A stretch of DNA of 60,229 nucleotides, from contig JAJZPG010000017.1 in the NCBI GenBank assembly GCA_021811235.1, positions 1-60,229 of the forward strand. Reading direction: 5' to 3'. Of the stretch, positions 20,972-30,354 are shown piece by piece. Under the pieces are notes generated by a model, which saw only the letters and a list, made by a program, of their open reading frames with translations, was not told where the DNA came from and ran no database searches. A program made the position numbers and the translations under genes. This stretch comes from Pseudomonadota bacterium (lineage in GTDB: Bacteria; Pseudomonadota; Gammaproteobacteria; Burkholderiales; Thiobacillaceae). Each line of letters opens with the position of its first letter. Position 1 is the stretch's first letter.

Positions 20972-22741
20972 TCAATACACCCTCTCCTTCGGCCGTATCG
21001 ACTCCACCGTCAGCGGCTTCAACCGCACCGGCTTGGCATCCACCTGATCCCCCACCCGCGAATACAGCGTGTGCTTCAGCCAGCGCTCGTCGTCACGCCG
21101 CGGGAAATCTTCCCGCGTATGCGCGCCGCGACTTTCGGTACGGTGAATCGCCGACACCAGGGTCGCGCGCGCCACGCCCACGAGGTTTTCCAGTTCCAGC
21201 GCCTCGATGCGCGCGGTATTGAAGACGCGGCTGGTGTCCGCAAGGCCGGCGTGCGCCAAGCGCGCTTCCAGTTCATCCAGCTTCTCAAGGCCTTCACGCA
21301 GGACGGCATCGGTGCGGAACACGCCGGCGTGTGTCTGCATGGTGCGTCGCAGGTCCTCGGCGATCGCCGCCACGCGTTCGCTGCCGGGCCGCTCCCAGCG
21401 CGCCAGCCGCGCCCGGCTGGCGTCCACCGCATCGTCCGGCAGCGGACGCGGGTACGGGTTGTCTTGCAAGTAATCGAGCATGTGCCGTCCCGCGGCGCGG
21501 CCGAACACGACGAGGTCGAGCAGCGAATTGCCGCCCAGCCGGTTGGCGCCGTGCACCGAGACGCAGGCGCATTCGCCGACGGCGTAGAGGCCCGGCACCG
21601 GCTCCTCGGGGCCGTAGCGCGCGGGCGCGACGACCTGGCCGTGCAGGTTGGTGGGGATGCCGCCCATCATGTAATGCGCGGTGGGCGCGACGGGGATCGG
21701 CTTTTCGACCGGATCGACCCCGGCGAAGCGGATCGCGAGTTCGCGGATGCCGGGCAGTTTTTCGGCGATGAGCTTTTCGCCCAGATGGTCGAGCTTGAGA
21801 TGGACATAGTCGCCGCCGCTCTGATTGGGGGCAGCCCCGCAGCCACGACCCTCGGCGATCTCGATGGCGATGGCGCGCGCCACCACGTCGCGCCCGGCGA
21901 GGTCCTTCGCGTGCGGCGCGTAGCGCTCCATGAAGCGCTCGCCGTTTTTGTTCAGCAGATAACCGCCCTCGCCGCGCACCCCCTCGGTGATGAGGCAGCC
22001 GACACCGGCGATGCCGGTCGGATGGAACTGCCAGAACTCCATGTCCTGCAGCGGCAGGCCGGCGCGCAGCACCATGCCGAGGCCGTCGCCGGTATTGATC
22101 ATGGCATTGCTGCTGTTGCCGAATACGCGCCCCGCCCCGCCGGTGGCAAGCAGCGTCGCGCGTGCCTCGATCAGCAGCGGCTCGCCGGTCTCGATGCTGA
22201 TGGCCGTCACGCCGAGGCAATAGCCTTCGGCGTCGCGCACCAGGTCGAGGGCGAAGTATTCGTCGAAGAACTGCGTGCGATGCTTGATGTTCTGCTGGTA
22301 GAGCGTATGCAGCAGCGCATGGCCGGTACGGTCGGCGGCGGCACAGGTGCGGGTGGCCTGCGCGCCGCCGAAGTGCTTCGACTGCCCGCCGAACGGGCGC
22401 TGGTAGATCTTGCCGTTGTCGAGGCGCGAAAACGGCAGCCCCATGTGTTCGAGCTCGTAGACGGCGCTGGCGGCCTCGCGGCACATGAACTCGATCGCGT
22501 CCTGGTCGCCGAGCCAGTCGCCGCCCTTGACCGTGTCGTACATGTGCCATTCCCAGCGGTCGTCGTCGACGTTGGCGAGCGCAGCGGTGATGCCGCCTTG
22601 CGCCGACACCGTGTGCGAGCGCGTCGGGAAGACCTTGGACACCACCGCGACCTTGTAATCGGAGCGCGCGAGCTGCAGCGCCGCGCGCAGGCCGGCTCCG
22701 CCGCCGCCGACGATGAGGGCGTCGAAGCGGCGCGTGTTCAT
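20972..22741 (-). CDS. sdhA: Succinate dehydrogenase flavoprotein subunit
   Basis: The 589-residue protein oxidises succinate to fumarate. It has the FAD-binding [17 protein letters not shown] at residues 9-25, [13 protein letters not shown] with the FAD-linking His region, the active-site HPTGI and RGEGGYL segments, and C-terminal [19 protein letters not shown]. The ATG at 22741 ([13 protein letters not shown]) matches the family start and overlaps the end of sdhD by 4 bases. It should receive covalent FAD with help from SdhE, two genes downstream. Confidence 0.97.
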   Translation of the reverse strand: MNTRRFDALIVGGGGAGLRAALQLARSDYKVAVVSKVFPTRSHTVSAQGGITAALANVDDDRWEWHMYDTVKGGDWLGDQDAIEFMCREAASAVYELEHMGLPFSRLDNGKIYQRPFGGQSKHFGGAQATRTCAAADRTGHALLHTLYQQNIKHRTQFFDEYFALDLVRDAEGYCLGVTAISIETGEPLLIEARATLLATGGAGRVFGNSSNAMINTGDGLGMVLRAGLPLQDMEFWQFHPTGIAGVGCLITEGVRGEGGYLLNKNGERFMERYAPHAKDLAGRDVVARAIAIEIAEGRGCGAAPNQSGGDYVHLKLDHLGEKLIAEKLPGIRELAIRFAGVDPVEKPIPVAPTAHYMMGGIPTNLHGQVVAPARYGPEEPVPGLYAVGECACVSVHGANRLGGNSLLDLVVFGRAAGRHMLDYLQDNPYPRPLPDDAVDASRARLARWERPGSERVAAIAEDLRRTMQTHAGVFRTDAVLREGLEKLDELEARLAHAGLADTSRVFNTARIEALELENLVGVARATLVSAIHRTESRGAHTREDFPRRDDERWLKHTLYSRVGDQVDAKPVRLKPLTVESIRPKERVY

Positions 22742-23097
22742 ACCACGCTCCACAAGGTGGCGGCCAGCCACGCCACGCTGCCCGTCAGGGTGACGATCAC
22801 CGCCAGGTACAGGGCGAGGCGCACCCCGGTCGGATGGACGTAGTCCATGAAGATGTCGCGCATCCCCACCCAGGCGTGCAGCGCCAGCGTCACCCCGCAC
22901 AGCAGGATCAGCACGCGCAGCGACAACGGTGTGAACAGGGCCTGCCAGGCGGCGAGATCGCGCGGCTTCGCAGCGAGAAAATAGACGACCAGGCCGGGAA
23001 GCGTCAGCGCGAGCACCACCGCCGTGGCACGCTGTACCAGCCAGGTGCCGGTACCGGTGTGGGAACCGGTCGCCGATTTCACGCGAACAGCCTCCAT
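22738..23097 (-). CDS. sdhD: Succinate dehydrogenase membrane anchor SdhD
   Basis: The 119-residue protein has three hydrophobic helices (about 25-45, 56-77, 90-115), with heme-ligand candidate His in [17 protein letters not shown]. It anchors complex II in the inner membrane and helps bind quinone and heme b. The start at 23097 overlaps the sdhC end by 19 bases; a GTG a few codons later is possible. Sequence after the helix, [15 protein letters not shown], is typical of the family. Confidence 0.9.
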   Translation of the reverse strand: MEAVRVKSATGSHTGTGTWLVQRATAVVLALTLPGLVVYFLAAKPRDLAAWQALFTPLSLRVLILLCGVTLALHAWVGMRDIFMDYVHPTGVRLALYLAVIVTLTGSVAWLAATLWSVV

Positions 23098-23459
23098 GCG
23101 GCAGCCAGCGTGACCAGACCGGCAGCCAGCAGGACCGCGAGACTGCTCAGGCGGGCAGTCTTGAGGTCCACGCCCCAGTGCACATCGAGTGCCAGATGCC
23201 GCAGCCCGGCAAACACATGATGCGCAAAGGCCCAGATCAACCCGAGCAGAACGAGCCTGGCCAGCGGATGGGCAGCCATGTCGGCCATGCGGCGGAAACC
23301 CGCCTCGTCCGCCAACGAGATCGACAGCGCCCACACCCCGAGCGGGAAGGCCACGAACAGCAGCACGCCCGACACCCGGTGCAGGATCGACACACAGCCG
23401 GTGAGAGGCAGATGGATGCGCAGCAGATTCAGGTAGACGGGGCGCGCGACCGGTTTCAC
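23079..23459 (-). CDS. sdhC: Succinate dehydrogenase cytochrome b556 subunit SdhC
   Basis: The 126-residue protein starts [20 protein letters not shown] and contains [10 protein letters not shown], the SdhC signature near the quinone site, followed by [20 protein letters not shown] with the heme-ligand His. Three membrane helices are visible. The gene starts 22 bases after the maeB stop, too little room for an evident separate promoter, so the sdh genes may be read from the maeB promoter. Confidence 0.93.
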   Translation of the reverse strand: MKPVARPVYLNLLRIHLPLTGCVSILHRVSGVLLFVAFPLGVWALSISLADEAGFRRMADMAAHPLARLVLLGLIWAFAHHVFAGLRHLALDVHWGVDLKTARLSSLAVLLAAGLVTLAAAWRLFA

Positions 23460-23481
23460 GGCACTGTTCGGCTGGATCGGG

Positions 23482-24738
23482 TTAACGCCGCTTGGCGGGC
23501 GTCTTGGTCTTCTGGGTCGTCGTCCTGGCCGGCTTCTTCGCCGCGGCCTTGGCCACCGCCTGCGGCACGCGCTGGGCGAGGCGCGGATCGAAGGGCTTGG
23601 GCAGGATGTAGTCGGGGCCGAACCTGAGCTTCTTCAGCTTGTAGGCCTTCAGCACCGAGGCCGGAACCGGCTCGCGCGCGAGCTCGGCGAGCGCGTTGAC
23701 CGCTGCGATCAGCATGTCCTGGGTGATCTCCCTGGCGCGCGCGTCGAGTGCACCGCGGAAGATGAAGGGGAAGCCGAGCACGTTGTTGACCTGGTTGGGG
23801 TAGTCGGAGCGGCCGGTCGCCATCACGAGGTCGCTGCGCGCGGCCATCGCCTTCTCCGGCAGGATTTCGGGATTGGGGTTGGCGAGCGCGAAGACCACCG
23901 GCTTGTCGGCCATGGCTTTCACCATCGCCGGGCTCACCAGGTTGGCGCCCGACACGCCGACGAACACGTCGGCGCCGGCCATCGCCTCCTCCAGCGTGCG
24001 CAGCCTGGTCTGGCGAGCGTAGGCCTTCTTGAAGCTGTTGAGGTCGGTGCGCCCCTTGTGCACCACGCCCTTGGAATCGACCAGCAGGATGTTGCGCTTC
24101 TGCGCGCCCATCGCCACCAGAAGATTCAGCGAGGCGATGCCCGCCGCGCCGGCGCCGAGGCAGACGATCTTCGCGCTCTCCAGCGTCTTGCCCTGCACGT
24201 GCAGCGCGTTGATGAGGCCGGCGCAGATGATGGTGGCGGTGCCGTGCTGGTCGTCGTGGAAAACCGGGATGTCGAGTTTCTTCTTCAGCGCCGCTTCGAT
24301 CTCGAAGCAGTGCGGCGCCGCGATGTCTTCGAGGTTGATACCGCCAAAGGTCGGCGCGATCGCCTCCACCACCTTGATGAAGTCCTGCGGCGTCTTCGCG
24401 TTGACCTCGATATCGTAGACGTCGATGCCGGCAAACTGCTTGAACAATACCGCCTTGCCCTCCATCACCGGCTTGGCGGCAAGCGGGCCGCGGTTGCCGA
24501 GGCCGAGGATGGCGGTGCCGTCGGTGATCACCGCGACCAGGTTGCCCTTGTTGGTGTAGTCGTAGGCCGTCTTCGGATTCTTCGCGATCTCGAGCACCGG
24601 CTGCGCCACGCCCGGTGTGTAGGCGAGCGACAGGTCTTCCTGGGTGGCACAGGGTTTGGAGGATTCGACCGTCAGCTTGCCTGGCTTGGGCAGGCGATGG
24701 TAATCGAGGGCTTTTTTCTTGAGGGCGGCTTGGCTCAT
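23482..24738 (-). CDS. maeB: NAD(P)-dependent malic enzyme with basic C-terminal tail
   Basis: The 418-residue protein decarboxylates malate to pyruvate. It has the malic-enzyme core [47 protein letters not shown] and the dinucleotide-binding [13 protein letters not shown]. It lacks the phosphotransacetylase-like domain of long MaeB proteins. The last 25 or so residues ([20 protein letters not shown] onward) are a Lys/Ala/Thr-rich tail like those of histone-H1-like proteins. It heads the sdh-gltA-suc run on the same strand. Confidence 0.93.
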   Translation of the reverse strand: MSQAALKKKALDYHRLPKPGKLTVESSKPCATQEDLSLAYTPGVAQPVLEIAKNPKTAYDYTNKGNLVAVITDGTAILGLGNRGPLAAKPVMEGKAVLFKQFAGIDVYDIEVNAKTPQDFIKVVEAIAPTFGGINLEDIAAPHCFEIEAALKKKLDIPVFHDDQHGTATIICAGLINALHVQGKTLESAKIVCLGAGAAGIASLNLLVAMGAQKRNILLVDSKGVVHKGRTDLNSFKKAYARQTRLRTLEEAMAGADVFVGVSGANLVSPAMVKAMADKPVVFALANPNPEILPEKAMAARSDLVMATGRSDYPNQVNNVLGFPFIFRGALDARAREITQDMLIAAVNALAELAREPVPASVLKAYKLKKLRFGPDYILPKPFDPRLAQRVPQAVAKAAAKKPARTTTQKTKTPAKRR

Positions 24739-24775
24739 GGAATGACGGGCGAGCAGATGAACAAGCTCGCATTAT

Positions 24776-24791
24776 CGCGGATTTATCCGCG
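24776..24791 (-). terminator. Hairpin between fliA and maeB
   Basis: The sequence cgcggatttatccgcg forms a perfect 6-bp stem with a 4-base loop, 20 bases after the fliA stop. No T-run follows on the minus strand, so it is a weak candidate for a terminator and might be only an RNA structure. Confidence 0.35.
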
Positions 24792-24811
24792 CTTTGCCGC
24801 GCGAGCGCCCG

Positions 24812-25522
24812 TCAGTCCTTCCAGATCTTGAGCTGGGCGCGCAGGCGGGCGACGGCCTGCGAATGCAGCTGGCACACGCGCGACTCCGAGACGCCGAGCA
24901 CCGCGCCGATTTCCTTCAGGTTCATGTCCTGCTCGTAGTACATGCCCATCATGCTGCGCTCGCGTTCGGGCAGATGATGGATCGCCGCGATCAGGCTGTC
25001 GCGGAAGCCTTCGTCCTCCAGCACCGCGAGGGGGTCGCTGCTGCCGTCGACCAGATAGCGCTCGAGGAAGCTGGCGCTGTCCTCGTCGGAGAAGTCTTCG
25101 TAATAGAGGAGCTGGGAACATTTCACGTCGCCCAGCATCGACTGGTACTGGTCGATCGGCATGCCGAGTTCGGCGGAGATTTCCTGCTCGGACGGCGACT
25201 TGCCGTTGCGCTGTTCCAGCTTGTGGATGGCGGCCTCGATCTGCCGCGATTTCTGCCGCACGTGGCGCGGCAGCCAGTCGGCCTCGCGCAGTTCGTCGAG
25301 CATGGCGCCGCGGATGCGCTGGGTGGCATAGGATTCGAATTGTGCGCCCTGGGTGCCGTCGAACCGGGAGACCGCGTCCATCAGGCCGATCAGGCCGACC
25401 TGGATGAGGTCGTCGACTTCCACGCTGGCAGGCAGACGCGCCATCATGTGGTACGCAATGCGCTTGACCAGAGGCGCATATTTGGTGATCTGTTCGTCTT
25501 GCGACGAGGGTTTACCAGCCAT
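24812..25522 (-). CDS. fliA: Flagellar sigma factor 28
   Basis: The 236-residue protein has sigma regions 2 (LVKRIAYHMMARLP, VEVDDLIQVGLIGLMDAV and FESYATQRIRGAMLDELR), 3 and 4 (LPERERSMMGMYY, NLKEIGAVLGVSESRVCQLH). This is the FliA pattern for late flagellar and chemotaxis promoters. It is the last gene of flhB-flhA-flhF-flhG-fliA, the usual order in betaproteobacteria. Region 4 ends in a helix-turn-helix intact for -35 recognition. Activity is normally held back by FlgM, not encoded here. Confidence 0.95.
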   Translation of the reverse strand: MAGKPSSQDEQITKYAPLVKRIAYHMMARLPASVEVDDLIQVGLIGLMDAVSRFDGTQGAQFESYATQRIRGAMLDELREADWLPRHVRQKSRQIEAAIHKLEQRNGKSPSEQEISAELGMPIDQYQSMLGDVKCSQLLYYEDFSDEDSASFLERYLVDGSSDPLAVLEDEGFRDSLIAAIHHLPERERSMMGMYYEQDMNLKEIGAVLGVSESRVCQLHSQAVARLRAQLKIWKD

Positions 25523-25525
25523 CTT

Positions 25526-26185
25526 TCAGATGCTTCCTGTTTTATTAACGGGCGCTCGGCCCGTCTCCTCGTCCGCCATTCTAACGGCTAGCGCAGCAAA
25601 TGCATCATCTTCGTGAGCGGCGTTGAAAATGGCCTGCGCGAACCGCACATCCAGGAACTGCGCACACGCATCCCGCACGCGATCGCAGGTGGCAGGCTCG
25701 CCCAGCAAGGCGATGTCGATTTCTTCCTGCAGATGGAACAGGGTTTTGAGCAGCGCATAGGCCCGCTGCGGGGACGCATTCGCGGTGGCCACTTCGACTA
25801 TCGCGGCACGGGCGGCTCCGGGCATGCGCGCGGCGGATGCATCCTGCGCTTCGTCGAACACGAGCACGTCGTATCCCTGGACAAGGTCGGCCAGCCCCGT
25901 CGCATCCGCGCGCGCGCCCGGAGCATGCCAGCCCTCGCCATGCGGCATGGGCAAGGTCTGCAGCTGTCCGCGTGCGAGTTGCTGGCGCCAGTCGAACAGG
26001 CTGCGGGCCGGCGAATCGGCAAACACGCGCCCCTGGATGTCGAGCAGGAGCGTCCTCAGGCCATGGCGATGCAACGCCTCCAGCAGCCTTGGAGTGCAAT
26101 CGGCGGAATCGAAGAAAACGTGGAGGCAGCGCGGCGACACGCCGCTGCGCCGCCGTCTGAGACCGGCCGCCTGGTCAGGCGGCAC
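25526..26185 (-). CDS. FlhG-like protein lacking the P-loop
   Basis: By position between flhF and fliA, and by RTLLLDIQGR, SLFDWRQQLARGQLQTLP, and YDVLVFDEAQ, this 219-residue protein corresponds to the MinD-family ATPase FlhG that controls flagellar number. However the N-terminal GKGGVGKT motif is missing: the matching place reads CLHVFFDSADCTPRLLEAL. It therefore probably cannot bind ATP in the MinD manner. It begins with GTG at 26185, overlapping the flhF end by 11 bases inside a small tandem repeat. Identification rests partly on gene order. Confidence 0.6.
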   Translation of the reverse strand: MPPDQAAGLRRRRSGVSPRCLHVFFDSADCTPRLLEALHRHGLRTLLLDIQGRVFADSPARSLFDWRQQLARGQLQTLPMPHGEGWHAPGARADATGLADLVQGYDVLVFDEAQDASAARMPGAARAAIVEVATANASPQRAYALLKTLFHLQEEIDIALLGEPATCDRVRDACAQFLDVRFAQAIFNAAHEDDAFAALAVRMADEETGRAPVNKTGSI

Positions 26186-27368
26186 TGGTGCCCTTCAGGG
26201 TACTGGTGCCCTTCAAGCTGCGTGCATCCTCCGGCGTGGCCTGCCCCCCCGGCTCGCGGCGCTCGGCGCGCTCGGCCTCGACGCCGGCGAGCAACGGCCA
26301 GTCCTCGGCCTGCAGCGCATACGGCGTGGCAAGCTGGCCACCCTTCAATGCGCGGTCGACCAGGTAAGCGGCATGAGGCACATGCAGGTCTTCCGGCACG
26401 CGCTGGCCGCCGGTCAGATAGGCCAGCGGCAGACGATGGCGGATCAGGCTGTCGAGCGCCGCGCCAGGCTGCGGCGCTTCGTCGAGCTTGGTGAGAATGC
26501 AGGTGGCGGCTCCGTGGCCGAAACGCAGCATCGCCTGCTCGACTGCCGCCCCCTGCTGGGCAGCGGAAATCACCGCCAGGCGCTCGACGCCCAAGGCATC
26601 GAGCGCCCGCCCTTCTTCGTGGGTGCGCGGATCGGACGGCGCATGGCCTGCGGTGTCGATCAGCACGAGTCTTCGATCCGCCAGCTGCGGCAGCAATTGG
26701 GCGAGGCCAGCCGCGTCCCTGGCCACGTGCAGCGATACGCCGAGCAGTTCCGCATACACCGCCAGTTGCGCCTCGGCGCCCACGCGATAGGCGTCGGCCG
26801 CCACCAGCGCCACCCGGCTGGCGCCCCAGGCATCGACGCCCCGCGCAGCAAGCTTGGCGAGCGTGGTGGTCTTGCCCGAGCCGGTCGATCCGACCAGGGC
26901 ATAGCGGCCGCCGCGGGCGACCGGGCTGGCCTCGCGCGCGAGGATCGGCAGGTTGCGGATCAGCACCTGACGCAGCCAGCGCTGCGCCGCATCGGCGTCG
27001 AGCGCGCGCGGCAGGCGCGCCGCCAGGGTGCGGGCCAGCGCACTGCCGAAACCTGCCGCGAACAGGGTCTGCATCACGACCACCCGCGCCGGGTCGCGCC
27101 GCCGCGCCGCGCCCCAGGCAAAACCCGCGAGCTGGTTCTGCAGCATGCCGCGCAGGCGCGCGAGCTCGGCCAGGATGCGCGAACTGCCCGCCGGCTCCGC
27201 GGTCGCGCCCTGCGCCGGCACCGCCAGCTCGCCGTAGGCGCTGGCCAGGAGTTCGACGCCCTGCGGGTGCGGCCGCGTGGACAGCACCACGGCATCGTCG
27301 CCCAGTTGTGCACGCACCCGCGCCAGGCCTTCGCGCGCATTCGCCGCCACAAAAACCTGCACGCTCAT
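26175..27368 (-). CDS. flhF: Flagellar biosynthesis SRP-type GTPase FlhF
   Basis: The 397-residue GTPase has an N-terminal B domain, an N helical domain and a G domain. G1 is GSTGSGKTTTLAKLAA, then VAADAYRVGAEAQL, the DTAGHAP loop and TKLDEAPQPGAALD. FlhF places the polar flagellum. Its C-terminus ends SLKGTSTLKGTSAA, encoded by an 18-bp tandem duplication (26184-26219), not by family sequence. The start overlaps the flhA stop (ATGA). Confidence 0.93.
   Translation of the reverse strand: MSVQVFVAANAREGLARVRAQLGDDAVVLSTRPHPQGVELLASAYGELAVPAQGATAEPAGSSRILAELARLRGMLQNQLAGFAWGAARRRDPARVVVMQTLFAAGFGSALARTLAARLPRALDADAAQRWLRQVLIRNLPILAREASPVARGGRYALVGSTGSGKTTTLAKLAARGVDAWGASRVALVAADAYRVGAEAQLAVYAELLGVSLHVARDAAGLAQLLPQLADRRLVLIDTAGHAPSDPRTHEEGRALDALGVERLAVISAAQQGAAVEQAMLRFGHGAATCILTKLDEAPQPGAALDSLIRHRLPLAYLTGGQRVPEDLHVPHAAYLVDRALKGGQLATPYALQAEDWPLLAGVEAERAERREPGGQATPEDARSLKGTSTLKGTSAA
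26184..26219 (-). repeat. 18-bp tandem duplication at the flhF/flhG junction
   Basis: The plus-strand units actggtgcccttcagggt (26184-26201) and actggtgcccttcaagct (26202-26219) are 16/18 identical. They encode the last residues of FlhF and overlap the presumed GTG start of the flhG-like gene. The core gtgcccttcagggt also occurs in the loop of the hairpin repeat at 19788-19831. Confidence 0.8.
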
Positions 27369-29443
27369 CCCGTTTCTCCCATCGCCATCTCCGCCGTCAC
27401 CTGCACCATTTTATCGGCAGGCACCTCGGCGTAGGCGATCACCGCCAGGCGCGGCAGGTTGCGCCGCAGCAGACGCGACAGGATGGCGCGCAGGCCGGGC
27501 GAGGTCAGCAGCACCGGCGGATAGCCGGCGTCTTCCTGCTCGGCCAGCGCACGCTCGGCCGCGTCGTTCAGCGCATCGAGCGTAGCAGGCGTCAGCAGCG
27601 CCTCGCCTTCGTCTCCCATCTCGTTGAGCAGCCGCGTTTCGGTCGCCGCGTCCAGGCCGACCACGTGCAGGACGTCGCTGCCTTCGAACAGGCGGTCGAC
27701 GATGCTGCGCCCAAGCGCGGCGCGCACGGTTTCCACCAGTTCGTCGATCGCCTGGCTCTTGGGCGCGCGCGCCGCCAGCGTTTCGAACAGGGTGCGGCTG
27801 TCGCGGATCGAGACGTTTTCCGCGATCAGCTGCTGCAGCACGGCCTGCACGCTGGTCAGCGGCAGGTGCCGCGGCGTCACGTCCTCGACCAGCCCCGGGT
27901 GGCTGCGCGCCAGCGTGTCGAGCAGCTGCTGTACCTCGGTGCGTCCGAGCAGTTCCGGCGCATGCTGGCGGAACACCGCTTCGACCTGGCGCGCGATCAG
28001 CTCGGCCGGGTCGAACACCACGAACCCGCGCAGCTCGGCTTCTTCCACGCGGCCGGCATCGATCCAGATGCCGGGCAGGCCGGTCAGGGGCTCCACGCCG
28101 GGCAAGCCGTCGATCCGTCCCAGCACGTCGCCCATGTCGACGGCCAATACCTGGCCGGATGGCATGTCGCCGTGCGCGACGTCGACACCTTTGAGGGTGA
28201 TGCGATAGGAGTTGGGTTTGAGATCGAGGTTGTCGCGCACGCGGATGAGCGGCACCACCAGGCCCATGTCGGTGGCGAAGCGGCGGCGCGCCTCGGTGAT
28301 CTTCGCCAGCGCCGCGCCGCCCTGGTTGCGGTCGACCAGCGGGATGAGACGGTAGCCGACTTCGAGCGCCAGCACGTCGACCGGCGGAATGTCGTCCCAG
28401 GTGACGTCGACCGGCGCGGGCGTCTCTTCCAGGACGTCCAGCGGCTGGACCTCATACACCGCGGTGCGCTGGCGACGCGCCAGCCACAGGCCCAGCCCGC
28501 CCAGCAATGCGGCGATGGTCAGGAAGGCCAGATGCGGCGTACCCGGAATCAGGCCCAGGGTACCCAGCACCGAGGCCGCGACGAACAGCGTCTGCGGACG
28601 GCCGAACACCTGGGTGGAGAACTCGCGGCTCAGGTCCTGCTCGCTCGACGCGCGGCTGACCACGATACCCGCCGCGGTCGAAATGACCAGCGCGGGAATC
28701 TGCGTCACCAGCCCGTCGCCAACGGTCAGGAGCGCGTAGCGGCCGAGTGCCTCGCCGACGCCGAGATTGTGCTGCAGCAGGCCCACCGCGATACCGCCGA
28801 CCAGGTTCACCAGCAGGATGATCATGCCGGCGATGGCGTCGCCGCGCACGAACTTGGAGGCGCCGTCCATCGCGCCGTAGAAATCCGCCTCGCGGCCGAT
28901 CTCGGCGCGCCGCACGCGCGCCTCGGACTCGTTGACGAAACCCGCGTTGAGATCGGCGTCGACCGCCAGCTGCTTGCCCGGCATCGAATCCAGGGTGAAG
29001 CGCGCCGCCACCTCGGCGATGCGCCCGGCGCCCTTGGTGATGACGACGAAGTTGATGATGACCAGGATGATGAACACCACGAAGCCGACCGCGATGTTGC
29101 CGCCGACGAGGAAATTGCCGAACGACTCGATCACCTTGCCGGCGGCATCGGGGCCGGTGTGGCCCTGCATCAGGATGATGCGGGTCGACGCCACGTTGAG
29201 CGACAGGCGCAGCAGCGTGGTCAGCAGCAGCACCGTGGGAAACACCGAGAAGTCCAGCGGACGACGTGCGTTCAGGCTCACCAGCAGCACGATCATCGCC
29301 AGCGCGATGTTGAGCGTGAACAGCACGTCGAGCATGAAGGTGGGCAGCGGCAGCACCATCATCGCCAGGATCAGCAGCACCAGCGTCGGTACTGCCAGCC
29401 GGTTCACCGGCATGCCCATCACCATCACGCCCTGGGCGCTCAC
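27365..29443 (-). CDS. flhA: Flagellar export apparatus protein FlhA
   Basis: The 692-residue inner-membrane protein has eight or so hydrophobic helices in its first 330 residues, with the conserved DFSVFPTVLLLTTLLRLSLN and the FHIPEP-like cytoplasmic loop region (LDSMPGKQLAVDADLNAGF). A large cytoplasmic export-gate domain follows (about 340-690), with LTSVQAVLQQLI and VIAYAEVP near the end. Length and motifs are complete. It overlaps flhB and flhF by ATGA at each end. Confidence 0.95.
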   Translation of the reverse strand: MSAQGVMVMGMPVNRLAVPTLVLLILAMMVLPLPTFMLDVLFTLNIALAMIVLLVSLNARRPLDFSVFPTVLLLTTLLRLSLNVASTRIILMQGHTGPDAAGKVIESFGNFLVGGNIAVGFVVFIILVIINFVVITKGAGRIAEVAARFTLDSMPGKQLAVDADLNAGFVNESEARVRRAEIGREADFYGAMDGASKFVRGDAIAGMIILLVNLVGGIAVGLLQHNLGVGEALGRYALLTVGDGLVTQIPALVISTAAGIVVSRASSEQDLSREFSTQVFGRPQTLFVAASVLGTLGLIPGTPHLAFLTIAALLGGLGLWLARRQRTAVYEVQPLDVLEETPAPVDVTWDDIPPVDVLALEVGYRLIPLVDRNQGGAALAKITEARRRFATDMGLVVPLIRVRDNLDLKPNSYRITLKGVDVAHGDMPSGQVLAVDMGDVLGRIDGLPGVEPLTGLPGIWIDAGRVEEAELRGFVVFDPAELIARQVEAVFRQHAPELLGRTEVQQLLDTLARSHPGLVEDVTPRHLPLTSVQAVLQQLIAENVSIRDSRTLFETLAARAPKSQAIDELVETVRAALGRSIVDRLFEGSDVLHVVGLDAATETRLLNEMGDEGEALLTPATLDALNDAAERALAEQEDAGYPPVLLTSPGLRAILSRLLRRNLPRLAVIAYAEVPADKMVQVTAEMAMGETG

Positions 29444-30276
29444 CCGATCACCTCGTTAACCGATGTGGGCACAGCGTTCGCTCCCTCCCCCTTCGTGGGA
29501 GGGTTGGGGAGAGGGCCTGCACCGGATCGCATGCCCTGCCCAGCCTGCTGCTGACGGCCGCGCAATTGCGCACGGATTTCCGGATGCACCTCGGCTTCGC
29601 GCGCCTCGGCCAGCACCTCCTGCCAGGTCATCGCGTGCCGGCGCAGATAGCGCCACCAGCGCCAACCGGCGTCGAGTGCCGCCGCCAGCGCCAAGGCCGC
29701 CGCCAGCGCCAGTATGCCGCGCCCTATCCAGCCCGCCGTCGCGTCCAGCGCCACGCTCATCTCGCTGCCGGTCAGACTGTGCAGCCCCGGCCAGCCGCTT
29801 GCCAGCGCCCAGCCGGCGGCGGCGGCGGCGAGTGCCAGTTTCAGCAATGCCAGCGAGCCGTCGAACAGCGAATCAAGGGAAACCAGGCGGACAAGAGGCT
29901 TGAAAGGATGGATGCGGGTCAGGTCGGCCTGGGTGATCCGGGGCGCATACACCCAACCGGAAAGCAGCATCGGCGCCACCAGCGCGGCGGCGAAAATGGC
30001 GACCAGCACCGGCAGCACGGCCCACAACGCAGCCTGTGCCGCATCGATGAAAGTCGGGGAAAGCGGTTGGGCCGCGTAGGTGAACGCGACAACGGTCAGG
30101 ATCTGCAAGGCTTCGAGCAGGCGCGGCGCCTGCCAGGCCAGCATGCCCAGCGCCGCCAGCAGTACCAGCCACGCTGCGAACTCGGCGGAACGCGGCACAT
30201 CGCCCGCGCTGCGCGCCTCCTGCAGGCGCCGTGCACTGGCGGGTTCGGTACGGGATTGATCGGTCTCCTCGGCCAT
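29440..30276 (-). CDS. flhB: Truncated FlhB, autocleavage domain missing
   Basis: The 278-residue product has the FlhB start (SRTEPASARRLQEARSAGDV), four hydrophobic stretches up to about residue 205, and the linker WQEVLAEAREAEVHPEIRAQ. Family members are about 350-380 residues and continue into a cytoplasmic domain with the NPTH self-cleavage motif, which switches export specificity. Here the homology stops at about residue 245, and the rest (GAGPLPNPPTKGEGANAV and a few residues) is translated from a dispersed intergenic repeat. There is no room for the missing domain before flhA. Either the domain is encoded elsewhere or export is impaired. Confidence 0.85.
   Translation of the reverse strand: MAEETDQSRTEPASARRLQEARSAGDVPRSAEFAAWLVLLAALGMLAWQAPRLLEALQILTVVAFTYAAQPLSPTFIDAAQAALWAVLPVLVAIFAAALVAPMLLSGWVYAPRITQADLTRIHPFKPLVRLVSLDSLFDGSLALLKLALAAAAAGWALASGWPGLHSLTGSEMSVALDATAGWIGRGILALAAALALAAALDAGWRWWRYLRRHAMTWQEVLAEAREAEVHPEIRAQLRGRQQQAGQGMRSGAGPLPNPPTKGEGANAVPTSVNEVIG
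29481..29515 (-). repeat. Dispersed gggagaggg-type hairpin repeat at the flhB 3' end
   Basis: A stem pairs ccctccc (29483-29489) with gggaggg (29497-29503), followed by gttggggagaggg. This is the familiar intergenic repeat whose read-through gives PLPNPPTKGEG-like peptides. It lies exactly where FlhB loses homology to its family. Confidence 0.8.
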
Positions 30277-30354
30277 GCTTGCCTCAATATTTGGGGCAGT
30301 CTAGCACGAAGCAAAAGCCTGATCGTGTGCCTGCGGCCTGTTGCAGGAGTCGGT

